Positions 17,388-26,130 of a stretch of DNA of 64,000 nt are shown piece by piece (within the stretch, counting starts at the first letter, position 1; the number at the start of each line of letters is the position of its first letter). Under the pieces are notes generated by a model. It was not told where the DNA came from, ran no database searches, and worked only from the letters and a program-made list of their open reading frames with translations. The stretch comes from VRUE01 sp963745915 (GTDB taxonomy: Bacteria > Actinomycetota > Thermoleophilia > Solirubrobacterales > 70-9), in NCBI GenBank assembly GCA_963745915.1, contig CAVUZA010000002.1:1240001-1304000 (forward strand), read 5' to 3'. The translations under genes were made by a program, and so were the position numbers.

Positions 17388-18544
17388 CAGCCGCTGAGCA
17401 CCGCGTTCCAGGCGCGCGTCACCGGCTGTTCTTCGTCAGGCCCGAGCTGCGCCTGGCTGAAGCAGTTCTTGGTGAACTCGGCGCTGGGGAAGATCAGCTC
17501 GCTTTCGGTCAGTTCCGGTTCGGTCTTGGCGAGGATCTGCTTCACGCCTTCGACCGGGGTGACGTAGTTGACGTAGGCGGTGATCTTCGCCTGTTGCTTG
17601 GGGTCGTAGACGAAGTTCATCCAGGCCTCGGCGGCGGTTGGGTTCGGTGCCCCGATCGGGATCACCATGTTGTCCGACCAGAGGCTGCAACCCTCGGTCG
17701 GCATCCGCCATTCGATGTTGGGGTTGTCGGCCTGCAGCTGAACCGCGTCGCCGGACCAGCCGATCACCGCGACCGCGTCGCCACTGGTCAGGTCGCGCGC
17801 GTAGTCGTTGCCGGTGAAGCGCCGGATCTGTCCCGACTCGACCGCGCCCTTGACTTTCTCGATCGCGTTCATCCAGTCTTCTTCGGTCGCTTCTTCGGGG
17901 TTGACGTTTTCGCAGGTCATCACCAGCGGCACGGTTTCGCGCAATTCGCTGAGGAAGTCGACCTTGCCCTTGTATTTCGGGTTGAAGAGGTCGCAGACGG
18001 AGTTCACCTCGGGGGCGAGGTCCTTGCGCACGATCACGCCGCCCATGCCGCTCTGCCAGGGCACGGTGAAGGAGCGGTTGGGGTCGAAGCCCGGGCTGCG
18101 CAGCGAGGTGACGAGGTTCTTTTCGACGTTCGGCAGCGCCGACTTGTCGAGCTCCTGCAGGTAGCCGAGCTCGTGCATCTTGTTTGCCATCCAATCGGTG
18201 ACGACGAAGATGCTGCGCCCGCCCGATTCGCCCTGTTCGAGCAGCGGCTGCACCTTGCCGAAGAATTCGGCGTTGTCGTTGACGTCTTCGATGTACTTGA
18301 CCTTGATCCCGGTCGCGTCTTCGAAGCGGGCCACCGTGCCGTTCTTGCCGGGGTCGATGTACAGCGGCCAGTTGGAGATCGTCAGGTTGCCCGACGGCTT
18401 CCCTTCGAGCTTCACCGTCCCCCCGTCGCCGCCTCCGCCGCTGCCGCAGGCCGCCAGGCCCAGCGCCAGGGCGGCCGTCGCGAGCGCCGTGACCACCGCG
18501 CCCGTCCTGCGCTTAATCCGTTTGGCACTGCTCATCGAACTCAC
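17387..18544 (-). CDS. potD: Polyamine-type ABC transporter substrate-binding lipoprotein, PotD-like
   Basis: A 385-residue extracytoplasmic solute-binding protein. A basic N-terminus, a hydrophobic segment and the lipobox LAAC (Cys33) mark it as a lipoprotein anchored outside the membrane. After a Gly-rich linker the mature domain reads LTISNWPLYIDP, then FEDATGIKVKYIEDVNDN, the PotD/PotF pattern. It hands the substrate to the PotB/PotC channel. The GTG at 18544 overlaps the potA stop by 4 nt; an ATG at 18535 is an alternative start. Substrate-pocket acidic residues cannot be assigned with confidence from sequence alone. Confidence 0.88.
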   Translation of the reverse strand: MSSMSSAKRIKRRTGAVVTALATAALALGLAACGSGGGGDGGTVKLEGKPSGNLTISNWPLYIDPGKNGTVARFEDATGIKVKYIEDVNDNAEFFGKVQPLLEQGESGGRSIFVVTDWMANKMHELGYLQELDKSALPNVEKNLVTSLRSPGFDPNRSFTVPWQSGMGGVIVRKDLAPEVNSVCDLFNPKYKGKVDFLSELRETVPLVMTCENVNPEEATEEDWMNAIEKVKGAVESGQIRRFTGNDYARDLTSGDAVAVIGWSGDAVQLQADNPNIEWRMPTEGCSLWSDNMVIPIGAPNPTAAEAWMNFVYDPKQQAKITAYVNYVTPVEGVKQILAKTEPELTESELIFPSAEFTKNCFSQAQLGPDEEQPVTRAWNAVLSG

Positions 18545-19695
18545 CCTCTCGTCGTCGTTTGCAAGCTTGCGCCCTCACCGTTACCCGCGGAGGGCGGAAC
18601 CGCATCGTCGGACTCGCGGACCAGGTGCATGTGCTGCGGCTCCCAGCTGAGCGCGACCGGCACGCCGCCGCCGGGCAGCTGCTGGCGCTGCTCCTCGTCG
18701 GCGTTGGGGACGAGCACCGTCATCCGCACGCCGGCGCCGAGGTCGACCGCGATCTGGGTTGCCGTGCCCAGGTACAGCGAGCTCTCGACCACGCCCTCGA
18801 CCCGCGGCAGCCCGTCGCCGGCGCCGCCGGCCGGCTCGACCCGCAGCTTCTCGGGGCGGACCACCGCGTGGCAACTCTCGCCACTGGCGAAGGCGGCGGT
18901 GTCGGCGGCGATCGTCGGGCCGCTCTCCAGCCGCACCTCGCCGCCGCCGGTCACCGTCGCCGGCATCAGGTTGGAGACGCCGATGAAGCCGGCGACGAAG
19001 GTCGTCGCCGGGCGCTCGTAGACGTCCTCGGGCTCGCCGACCTGCTCGACCCGGCCGCGGTTCATCACCGCGATCCGGTCGCTCATCGTCAGCGCCTCCT
19101 CCTGGTCGTGGGTGACGTAGACGAAGGTGATCCCGACCTCGCGCTGGATCCGCTTCAACTCCACCTGCAGGCCCTTGCGCAGCTTCAGGTCGAGGGCGCC
19201 GAGCGGCTCGTCGAGGAGCAGCACCTTGGGCAGGTTGACCAGCGCCCGGGCCAGCGCCACGCGCTGCTGCATGCCGCCCGAGAGCTGCGCCGGGCGGCGC
19301 TTGGCCTCGGCCGCGAGCCCGACCCGCTCCAGCTCGGCGTCGACCCGTTCGCGGATCTCCGCCCTGCCCACCTTCTTGCGCTTGAGGCCGAAGGCGACGT
19401 TGTCGGCGACGCTGAGGTGGGGGAAGAGGGCGTAGCTCTGGAAGACGGTGTTGGTCGGCCGCTTGTGGGCCGGCAGGCTGGCGACGTCGGTGCCCTCGAT
19501 CCGGATCTCGCCCTCGCTCGGCCGCTCGAAGCCGGCGATCATCCGCAGCGTCGTCGTCTTGCCGCAGCCGCTCGGCCCGAGCAGGGTGAAGAACTCGCCG
19601 GCGGAGAGGTCGAGGTCGAGGTCGTCGACGGCGGCAAGGTTGCCGAAGCGCTTGGTCACACCGCGCAACTCGACGCTCGTGGCTCGCTCCTCCAT
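18541..19695 (-). CDS. potA: Polyamine-type ABC transporter ATPase, PotA-like
   Basis: A 384-residue ABC ATPase. It has Walker A (GPSGCGKTT), the Q loop (FQSYALFPHLSV), the signature motif (LSGGMQQRVALARAL), Walker B (VLLLDEPLGALD) and the switch His (VYVTHDQEEA). The C-terminal TOBE-type domain (AVVRPEKLRVEP) is typical of PotA/MalK-like subunits. I chose the ATG at 19695 because AGGAGG lies just upstream; the frame is open further to 19770, but without similarity. It is the first gene of a five-gene operon (potA, potD, potB, potC, mmsA) and is divergent from the aminotransferase operon. Confidence 0.93.
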   Translation of the reverse strand: MEERATSVELRGVTKRFGNLAAVDDLDLDLSAGEFFTLLGPSGCGKTTTLRMIAGFERPSEGEIRIEGTDVASLPAHKRPTNTVFQSYALFPHLSVADNVAFGLKRKKVGRAEIRERVDAELERVGLAAEAKRRPAQLSGGMQQRVALARALVNLPKVLLLDEPLGALDLKLRKGLQVELKRIQREVGITFVYVTHDQEEALTMSDRIAVMNRGRVEQVGEPEDVYERPATTFVAGFIGVSNLMPATVTGGGEVRLESGPTIAADTAAFASGESCHAVVRPEKLRVEPAGGAGDGLPRVEGVVESSLYLGTATQIAVDLGAGVRMTVLVPNADEEQRQQLPGGGVPVALSWEPQHMHLVRESDDAVPPSAGNGEGASLQTTTRG

Positions 19696-19907
19696 CTTCC
19701 TCCTGTATTGCAGATGCCGTTTAGGAGTTCCCCGAAGACCGTAGCGCTCCCAACTGGCACGCACGACCACAGATGTCTCAAAAGCTGCGGCGATCTTTGT
19801 ACATTTCGGACAAGGCGCGTCCGCTACCTTGACCTATAGACCACTTGCACTTGCACTAGGTCGGTTCTAGCTTTATCCAAACCGGCGAAGCACGAGAGGA
19901 GAACGGC
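19696..19907. promoter_or_regulatory. Divergent promoter region of the two catabolic operons
   Basis: This 212-bp gap must hold promoters for both the potA operon and the aminotransferase operon. Visible elements are a TTGACC box (19829-19834), a direct duplication of ACTTGC (from about 19843), and an imperfect palindrome TTGT-N9-ACAA around 19796-19812. The PucR-family protein encoded downstream is the obvious candidate to bind here. GAGGAG lies 7 nt before the aminotransferase ATG. Confidence 0.4.
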
Positions 19908-21299
19908 ATGGCTGTAGCGTCGCACCCAGACTCCGAGCAGGCGACCAGCGCGGCTCTCCAGGAGACGGCCCGCCGCCATCTCTGGATGCACTTCTCGCGG
20001 ATGGGCTCCTACGGGCCCGACCACGAGATCCCGATCATCGCCCGCGCCGAGGGCTGCTACGTCTACGACGACCACGGCAACCGTTACCTCGACGGCCTCT
20101 CCGGCCTCTTCTGCTGCAACGCCGGCCACGGCCGCACGGAGCTCGGCGAGGCGGCCGCCCGCCAGGTGTCCGAGCTCGACTTCTACACGCTGTGGAGCTA
20201 CGCCCATCCGCGCGCGATCGAACTGGCGGCGCGGATCGCCGACCTCGCCCCCGGCGACCTCAACCGCGTCTTCTTCACCTCGGGCGGCTCGGAGGCGGTC
20301 GAGTCGGCGCTGAAGATGGCGCGCAACTACCACCGGCTCTGCGGCAAAGGCCAGAAGCACAAGGTGATCGCCCGCGAGATCGCCTACCACGGCACCTCGC
20401 TCGGTGCCCTATCGGCGACCGGCATCACCGAGTTGCGGGCGCAGTTCGAGCCGCTCACCCCCGGCGGCTGCCATGTGCCCAACACCAACCTCTACCGCTG
20501 GCCCGAGGACCGCCACCCGCTCTGGGCGGCGACCGCGATCGAGGAGCGGATCCAGTTCGAGGGGCCGGAGACGGTCGCCGCGGTGATCCTCGAGCCGGTG
20601 CAGAACGCCGGCGGCTGCTTCGTCCCGCCCGAGGGTTACTTCGAGCGGGTGCGCGAGATCTGCGACCGCTACGACGTGCTGATGATCTCCGACGAGGTGA
20701 TCTGCGCCTGGGGCCGGCTCGGCCACTACTTCGGCTGCGAGCGCTTCGGCTACGTGCCCGACATCGTCACCGTCGCCAAGGCGCTGACCTCGGCCTACGC
20801 GCCGATGGGCGCGGTCGTCGCCTCCGACGCGGTCGCCGCCCCCTTCCTCGAAGGCGACGCCTCCTTCGCCCACGGCTTCACCTTCGCCGGTCACCCGCTG
20901 GCCTCGGCGGTGGCGATGGCCAACCTCGACGTCTTCGAGCGCGAGGATCTCTGCGGCCACGTGCTCGCCAAGGAAGGCGAGTTCCGCCAGATGCTCGAGA
21001 CCCTGCACGACCTGCCGATCGTCGGCGACGTGCGCGGCGCCGGCTTCTTCCAGGCGATCGAGCTGGTCAAGGACAAGGAGACCAAGGAGACCTTCGGCGA
21101 CGAGGAGGCCGAGGAGCTGCTGCGCGGCTTCCTCTCCGCCGAGCTCTACAAGCGCGGCCTGATCTGCCGCGCCGACGACCGCGGCGACCCGGTCATCCAG
21201 CTGGCGCCGCCGCTGATCTCCGACACCGAGCAGTTCGAGGAGATCCACGACGTCCTGCGCGGCGTGCTCAGCGACGCCTGGGAGCGGGTCAGCCGCTAG
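19908..21299 (+). CDS. Class III pyridoxal-phosphate aminotransferase (omega-amino acid/diamine:pyruvate type)
   Basis: A 463-residue fold-type I aminotransferase. It shows FFTSGGSEAVESALKMAR (cofactor phosphate site), YHGTSLGALSATG, the cofactor-binding Asp in MISDEVICAWGR, and the Schiff-base Lys in VTVAKALTSAY. Homologues use beta-alanine, taurine, putrescine or related amines as donors, with pyruvate as acceptor. The next-but-one gene is alanine dehydrogenase, which would recycle the alanine formed; this supports pyruvate as acceptor. The ATG has a good Shine-Dalgarno site. It is the first gene of a four-gene operon. Assignment to one donor is not possible from sequence. Confidence 0.85.
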   Translation: MAVASHPDSEQATSAALQETARRHLWMHFSRMGSYGPDHEIPIIARAEGCYVYDDHGNRYLDGLSGLFCCNAGHGRTELGEAAARQVSELDFYTLWSYAHPRAIELAARIADLAPGDLNRVFFTSGGSEAVESALKMARNYHRLCGKGQKHKVIAREIAYHGTSLGALSATGITELRAQFEPLTPGGCHVPNTNLYRWPEDRHPLWAATAIEERIQFEGPETVAAVILEPVQNAGGCFVPPEGYFERVREICDRYDVLMISDEVICAWGRLGHYFGCERFGYVPDIVTVAKALTSAYAPMGAVVASDAVAAPFLEGDASFAHGFTFAGHPLASAVAMANLDVFEREDLCGHVLAKEGEFRQMLETLHDLPIVGDVRGAGFFQAIELVKDKETKETFGDEEAEELLRGFLSAELYKRGLICRADDRGDPVIQLAPPLISDTEQFEEIHDVLRGVLSDAWERVSR

Positions 21300-21307
21300 G
21301 AGGCGCC

Positions 21308-22867
21308 GTGCTCACCGTCAACAGCCTGCTCGACGAGCTCGGCCTCGAGCTGGTGACGGGCGGCCGGGCGGCCGAGGCGCCGGTGCGCTGGGTCCACATC
21401 TCCGAGCTCGCCGACCCGACCCCGTGGCTCTCCGGCGGCGAGCTGATGCTGACCACCGGGATCCCGCTCGACAGCGCCGCCAAGCAGCGCGCCTTCGTCC
21501 GCCTGCTCGCCGACAGCAACCTCGCCGGGCTCGGCTTCGGCACCGGCTTCAGCCACTCGAAGCTGCCCAAAGCGCTGCTCGACGAGGCGAAGAAACGCGA
21601 CTTCCCGCTCTTCGAGGTGCCTTACTCGACGCCCTTCATCGCGATCACCGAGAAGGCCTTCGCCCGGCTCGTCAACGAGCAGTACGAGGTGCTGCAGCGG
21701 GGGATCGCGGTGCAGCGCCGGCTCGAGCGCCTGGTCCTCGAAGAGCGCGGCCTGGAGGAGATCGTGGCGACGATCTCCTCCGCGGTCGGCGGCACGGTGG
21801 CGATCCTCGGCGGCCGCGGCGAGCGACTCGCCGGGCGCGGCTTCCGCCGCGAGCTCTCTGCCGAGGCGGTGCAGGCGATCCGCGACGAAGCCCTCGCCCA
21901 CGCCGTCGACGGCCACCCCTTCGTCCCCTCCCACCCGGCGGTCGCCGGCCGGGCGCTGGCCCACCCGGTGGTCTCGCCGGGCGGCGGCCCGCCCCAGGCC
22001 TGGGTGGTGATGGTCCGCGACTCGGGCGGCCTCGGCGACTTCGAGCGGCTGATCCTGCAGCAGGCGGTGGCGGTCGTCGCGCTCGAGCTGATGCGGCGCC
22101 GGGTCGCGCGCGAGACCGAGCGCCGCCTCGCCGGCGACGTGCTCGCCGGCGCCCTCGGCGGCCGGCTCGAGCCCTCCGAGCTGCGGCGCCGGCTGGAGCC
22201 CTTCGGGATCGGCGAGGAGGCCGCGGTGCTCGTCTTCGCCCTCGACGACCCGGCCTCCGCCGAGCCGGTGCTGGAGCGGGCGCTGGCCGCCGACGCCTGT
22301 CCCGCGGTCGTCGCCCCGCACGCCAGCGGCCGCCGCGAGCTGCTCTGCGCCGTGGTCGACGCCGCCGACCGCGACCCGGTCGACCTCGCCGCCGAGGCGC
22401 GCAAGGCGCTGGTCAAAGACCGCGGCACGGTGCGCGCCGCCGCCAGCCGCCCGGCGCCGCCCGAGCAGCTGCGCCACTCCTTCCACGAGGCCCGCTGCGC
22501 CCTGGAGGCGACCTCGATCGGCAACGGCAGCGGCGCCCCCGAGGTCGCCTCCTGGCGCGACCTCGGCGCCTTCACCCTGCTGCTCTCGATCCAGGACGAC
22601 GAGGCGCTGGGCCTGTACTGCGACAGCGTGCTCGGCCCGATCGAGGAGGGCGACGAGGAGTACGGCGGCGAGCTGCTGCGCTCGCTGGAGGCCTTCATCG
22701 AGCAGAACGGCCAGTGGGAGAAAGCGGCCCGCGAGGTCTACTGCCACCGCCACACGCTGCGCTACCGGATGCGCAAAGTCGAGGAGCTGACCGGCCGCGA
22801 CCTCTCCCGCGCCCACGACCGGATCGAGTTCTGGCTGGCGCTGCGGGCCCGGGAGCTGGTCGCATGA
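21308..22867 (+). CDS. PucR-family transcriptional regulator
   Basis: A 519-residue regulator. The N-terminal PucR domain (VNSLLDELGLELVTGG, then LSGGELMLTTGIPL) senses a ligand. A middle GGDEF-like region follows, and a C-terminal helix-turn-helix of the PucR/CdaR type is clear (VYCHRHTLRYRMRKVEELTGRDL, the last 50 residues). PucR proteins control purine, amino-acid and polyamine catabolism. The GTG at 21308 is preceded by AGGAGG that overlaps the aminotransferase stop codon, and its own stop overlaps the alanine dehydrogenase start (ATGA). It very probably activates its own operon and perhaps the divergent importer. Confidence 0.9.
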   Translation: MLTVNSLLDELGLELVTGGRAAEAPVRWVHISELADPTPWLSGGELMLTTGIPLDSAAKQRAFVRLLADSNLAGLGFGTGFSHSKLPKALLDEAKKRDFPLFEVPYSTPFIAITEKAFARLVNEQYEVLQRGIAVQRRLERLVLEERGLEEIVATISSAVGGTVAILGGRGERLAGRGFRRELSAEAVQAIRDEALAHAVDGHPFVPSHPAVAGRALAHPVVSPGGGPPQAWVVMVRDSGGLGDFERLILQQAVAVVALELMRRRVARETERRLAGDVLAGALGGRLEPSELRRRLEPFGIGEEAAVLVFALDDPASAEPVLERALAADACPAVVAPHASGRRELLCAVVDAADRDPVDLAAEARKALVKDRGTVRAAASRPAPPEQLRHSFHEARCALEATSIGNGSGAPEVASWRDLGAFTLLLSIQDDEALGLYCDSVLGPIEEGDEEYGGELLRSLEAFIEQNGQWEKAAREVYCHRHTLRYRMRKVEELTGRDLSRAHDRIEFWLALRARELVA

Positions 22868-24015
22868 GGGTCGGCGTCCCGTGCGAGGTCAAGCCCGACG
22901 AGTACCGGGTGGCGATCACCCCGGCCGGGGTGCGGGAGCTGGCCGTGCACGGCCACGAGGTGCTGGTCGAGGCCGGCGCGGGGGAGGGCTCGGCGATCGC
23001 CGACGCCGACTTCGAGGCCCAGGGCGCGCGCATCGTCGCCGACGCGGCCACCGTCTTCGGCGAGGCCGAGATGGTGGTCAAGGTCAAGGAGCCGCAGCCG
23101 CTCGAGGTCGAGATGCTGCGCCCCGGCCAGATCCTCTTCACCTACCTGCACCTGGCCCCGGACCCCGAGCTGACCCGCGGGCTCTGCGGCTCGGGCGCCA
23201 CCTGCATCGCCTACGAGACGGTCGAGGACTCGCGCGGGCGGCTGCCGCTGCTGGCGCCGATGAGCGAGATCGCCGGCAAGATCGCGACCCAGGCCGGCGC
23301 CTTCATGCTCGAGAAGCCGCTCGGCGGGCGCGGCATCCTGCTCGGCGGCGTGCCCGGCGTCGCCGCCGCCAACGTGATGGTGATCGGCGGCGGCGCGGTC
23401 GGCGCCAACGCGGCCTTCATCGCGATCGGGATGGAGGCCGACGTCTTCGTCTTCGACAAATCGATCGACCGCCTGCGTGAGCTGGAGACCGCCTTCGCCG
23501 GCCGCTGCTCGACCGTCTACTCGACCACGCTGGCGGTCGAAGAGATGCTGCCGCGGATGGACCTGGTGATCGGCGCCGTCCTCGTCCACGGCGCCCGCGC
23601 CCCCTTCGTCGTCCGCCGCGAGCAGCTGGCGCTGATGAAGCCCGGCGCGGTGCTGGTCGACGTCGCGATCGACCAGGGCGGCTGCTTCGAGACCTCGCGG
23701 CCGACCACGCACCGGGACCCGACCTTCGAGGTCGACGGGATCACCCACTACTGCGTCGCCAACATGCCCGGCGCGGTGCCGATCACGGCGACCTACGCGC
23801 TGACCAACGCCACCCTGCCCTACGCGATCGCGCTCGCCGACAACGGCGTCGCCGGGGCGATCCGCCGCGATCCCGGCCTGCGGCCGGGGGTCAACGTCGC
23901 CGCCGGCAAGGTCACCCACCCGGCGGTGGCCGAGGGCGTGGGCGACGAGCACGTACCGGTCGAGGAAGCCCTCGGCCTCGACCAGCAAGCGAAGGCGAAG
24001 GAGAGGAGCCGATGA
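22864..24015 (+). CDS. ald: Alanine dehydrogenase
   Basis: A 383-residue NAD-dependent alanine dehydrogenase: alanine + NAD + water to pyruvate + ammonia + NADH. The N-terminus MRVGVPCEVKPDEYRVAITPAG carries the pyruvate-binding Arg and the conserved Lys region. FTYLHLAPDPELT, the Rossmann motif VIGGGAVGANAA near 178, and MKPGAVLVDVAIDQGG are family hallmarks. The length is close to the usual 370 residues, with a slightly longer C-terminus. Translation is coupled at both ends by ATGA overlaps with the PucR and dehydrogenase genes. Pairing with a pyruvate-dependent transaminase creates a cycle in which amino groups leave as ammonia. Confidence 0.93.
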   Translation: MRVGVPCEVKPDEYRVAITPAGVRELAVHGHEVLVEAGAGEGSAIADADFEAQGARIVADAATVFGEAEMVVKVKEPQPLEVEMLRPGQILFTYLHLAPDPELTRGLCGSGATCIAYETVEDSRGRLPLLAPMSEIAGKIATQAGAFMLEKPLGGRGILLGGVPGVAAANVMVIGGGAVGANAAFIAIGMEADVFVFDKSIDRLRELETAFAGRCSTVYSTTLAVEEMLPRMDLVIGAVLVHGARAPFVVRREQLALMKPGAVLVDVAIDQGGCFETSRPTTHRDPTFEVDGITHYCVANMPGAVPITATYALTNATLPYAIALADNGVAGAIRRDPGLRPGVNVAAGKVTHPAVAEGVGDEHVPVEEALGLDQQAKAKERSR

Positions 24016-25379
24016 GCACCTACGCGGTTGTCAACCCAGCCACCGGCGAGAAGCTGAAGGAGTACCCGCAGATCGGCGACGAGGAGCTGCGCGCCGCGAT
24101 CGGGCGCGCCGACGCCGCCTACAGGAGCTGGACCGGCTCCTCGACCGTGGCCGAGCGGGCGGCGCTGATCCGCAGGGTCGGCGAGCTGCACGCCGAGCGG
24201 CGCCAGGAGCTGGCCGAGATCATCGTCCGCGAGATGGGCAAGCCGGTCGAGCAGGCGCTCGGCGAGGTCGACTTCACCGCCGAGATCTACGCCTACTACG
24301 CCGGCAACGCCGAGCGGCTGACGGCCGACGAGCCGATCGAGCTGCTCGGCGGCGAGGGCACGGCGGTCGTCCGTCGCAGCGCCTTCGGCGTCCTGCTCGG
24401 GATCATGCCCTGGAACTTCCCCTACTACCAGGTGGCCCGCTTCGCCGGCCCGAACCTGGTGATCGGCAACCCGATCCTGCTCAAGCACGCGCCGCAGTGC
24501 CCGGAATCGGCCGCGGCGATGCAGCAGATCTTCGACGACGCCGGCTTCCCCGAGGGGACCTACGAGAACGTCTACGCCAGCAACGAGCAGATCGAGTGGG
24601 TGATCGCCGACCCGCGCGTGCACGGCGTCTCGGTCACCGGCTCCGAGCGGGCGGGCGCCGCCGTCGCCGAGGTCGCCGGCCGCAACCTGAAGAAGGTCGT
24701 GCTCGAGCTGGGCGGCTCGGACCCGTTCATCCTGCTCGGCTCCGACGACCTCGAGGCGGCGGCGACGGCGGCGGCCGAAGCGCGGCTCGACAACGCCGGC
24801 CAGTCCTGCAACGCGGCCAAGCGCTTCATCGTCGTCGACGAGCTCTACGACGAGTTCCTCGAGAAGTTCAAGGCGAACCTCGCCGCCGCGGCCACCGGCG
24901 ACCCGACCGCCGCGGGCACCGCGGTCGGCCCGCTCTCCTCCTCGACCGCGGCCGAGCGGCTCGAGGACCAGGTCGAGCGGGCGGTGGCGGCTGGCGCCGA
25001 GGTCGTTGTCGGCGGCAAGCGCGACGGCAACTTCTTCGAGCCGACGATCCTCACCGGGATCGAGCCGGGCGCCGACGCCTCCCAGGAAGAGTTTTTCGGC
25101 CCGGTCGCCCAGGTCTACCGGGTCGGCTCCGAGCAGGAGGCGGTCGAGCTCGCCAACCGCACCCCGTTCGGGCTCGGCTCCTACGTGATGACGACCGACC
25201 CCGAGCAGGCCGAGCGGGTCGCCGACCGGATCGAAGCGGGGATGGTCTACGTCAACCTGGTCGGCGCCGACAGCCCGGAGCTGCCCTTCGGCGGCTTCAA
25301 GCGCTCCGGCTTCGGCCGCGAGCTGGGCCGCTACGGCGCCGACGAGTTCGTCAACAAGAAGCTAATCCGCAGCGCCTGA
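24012..25379 (+). CDS. NAD(P)-dependent succinate-semialdehyde dehydrogenase-like aldehyde dehydrogenase
   Basis: A 455-residue aldehyde dehydrogenase of the GabD/Sad type. The active-site Cys is in NAGQSCNAAKRF, the general-base Glu in VVLELGGSDPF, and the cofactor loop in IMPWNFPYYQVAR and VTGSERAG. Enzymes with this NAGQSC context oxidise succinate semialdehyde, the product of GABA transamination. The ATG at 24012 overlaps the ald stop (ATGA), so it is the last gene of the operon. Together with the aminotransferase it would complete GABA to succinate; the MmsA-type enzyme would serve three-carbon semialdehydes. Other aldehydes cannot be excluded. Confidence 0.85.
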   Translation: MSTYAVVNPATGEKLKEYPQIGDEELRAAIGRADAAYRSWTGSSTVAERAALIRRVGELHAERRQELAEIIVREMGKPVEQALGEVDFTAEIYAYYAGNAERLTADEPIELLGGEGTAVVRRSAFGVLLGIMPWNFPYYQVARFAGPNLVIGNPILLKHAPQCPESAAAMQQIFDDAGFPEGTYENVYASNEQIEWVIADPRVHGVSVTGSERAGAAVAEVAGRNLKKVVLELGGSDPFILLGSDDLEAAATAAAEARLDNAGQSCNAAKRFIVVDELYDEFLEKFKANLAAAATGDPTAAGTAVGPLSSSTAAERLEDQVERAVAAGAEVVVGGKRDGNFFEPTILTGIEPGADASQEEFFGPVAQVYRVGSEQEAVELANRTPFGLGSYVMTTDPEQAERVADRIEAGMVYVNLVGADSPELPFGGFKRSGFGRELGRYGADEFVNKKLIRSA

Positions 25380-25393
25380 GCTAGTCCGGGGCC

Positions 25394-25436
25394 GCGTTCG
25401 TCTTTTGTCGAGCTCAGCCCGACAAAAGACGAACGC
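25394..25436. terminator. Perfect hairpin after the catabolic operon
   Basis: Two perfect 17-bp arms (25394-25410 and 25420-25436) with a 9-nt loop start 14 nt after the dehydrogenase stop. A run of four T within one arm pairs with four A in the other; there is no T tract after the stem. It very probably ends the aminotransferase operon. Confidence 0.75.
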
Positions 25437-26070
25437 GCTCAGATCACGGGAGAATTTTCGGCCAGCCGGGGGGAGAGACTGGGCCCGCGTTCGCCCACCG
25501 GTGACCTCGCTGGCGCGCACCATGCTCGACATCGCCTCGGAACTGAGCATGAGTCGCCTCGAGCGCGCGATCGAGCGATCCGAAGAGCTGCGCCTGTTCG
25601 ACCTGTCGACGGTGGAGTCGCTGCTCGCTCGCGCCGCTGGTCATCCGGGCCTGGGCCGGCTGCGCCGGGCGCTCGACATATACCGGGACGACCTCCCGTT
25701 CACCCGCTCCGGGCTGGAGCGACGGTTTCGCGAGCTCGTCGCGGGCACCGAGCTGCCGGAGCCAGTCATGAACTACGACTTCGGTGGCTACGAGCTGGAT
25801 GCTTTCTGGCCACGTGAGCGCTTCGCGGTCGAGCTCGACGTCTACGAGACCCACGGAACCCGGGCCGCCTTCGAGCGCGACAGGCTGCGCCAGGAGGAGC
25901 TGAAGCTCCAGGGCGTGGAGATGATCCGCGTTACCGGCCCTCGTCTCGACCGCGAACCGTCCACCGTGCTCGAACGGCTCGCCGCCCTGCTGCGTCAGAG
26001 GCGACTGCAGCTGGGCCTCGATCGGGATGCGGGCCGGGCGACCGCATCGTCACGCCCTGCTGGCGGTTAG
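25437..26070 (+). pseudogene. DUF559-like (Vsr-fold) protein, 5' truncated
   Basis: The frame resembles the C-terminal two thirds of a common actinobacterial protein: PPVTSLARTMLDIA, then RLRRALDIY, TRSGLERRF, the Vsr/DUF559-like nuclease core NYDFGGYELDAFWP, and FAVELDVYETHG. Intact relatives carry an N-terminal winged-helix part related to AbiEi-type regulators, which is missing here: the reading frame runs back only to the terminator hairpin. Translation could begin at the GTG at 25501, but no ribosome site is visible. I read it as a remnant joined to the end of the operon by deletion. The metal-binding Asp/Glu residues appear kept, so a functional short form is not excluded. Confidence 0.55.
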
Positions 26071-26130
26071 CTGCCGTATATGGGCAGCAGGGAAGAGGCG
26101 CGTCCGCAGGCGCTCGCTAGGCTCGCGGGC

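Noticed and set aside
20192..22867. An 891-codon frame over the aminotransferase and PucR genes
   Set aside because: Its first half is Arg/Pro-rich out-of-frame translation of the aminotransferase; only the part from 21308 is the real PucR protein.
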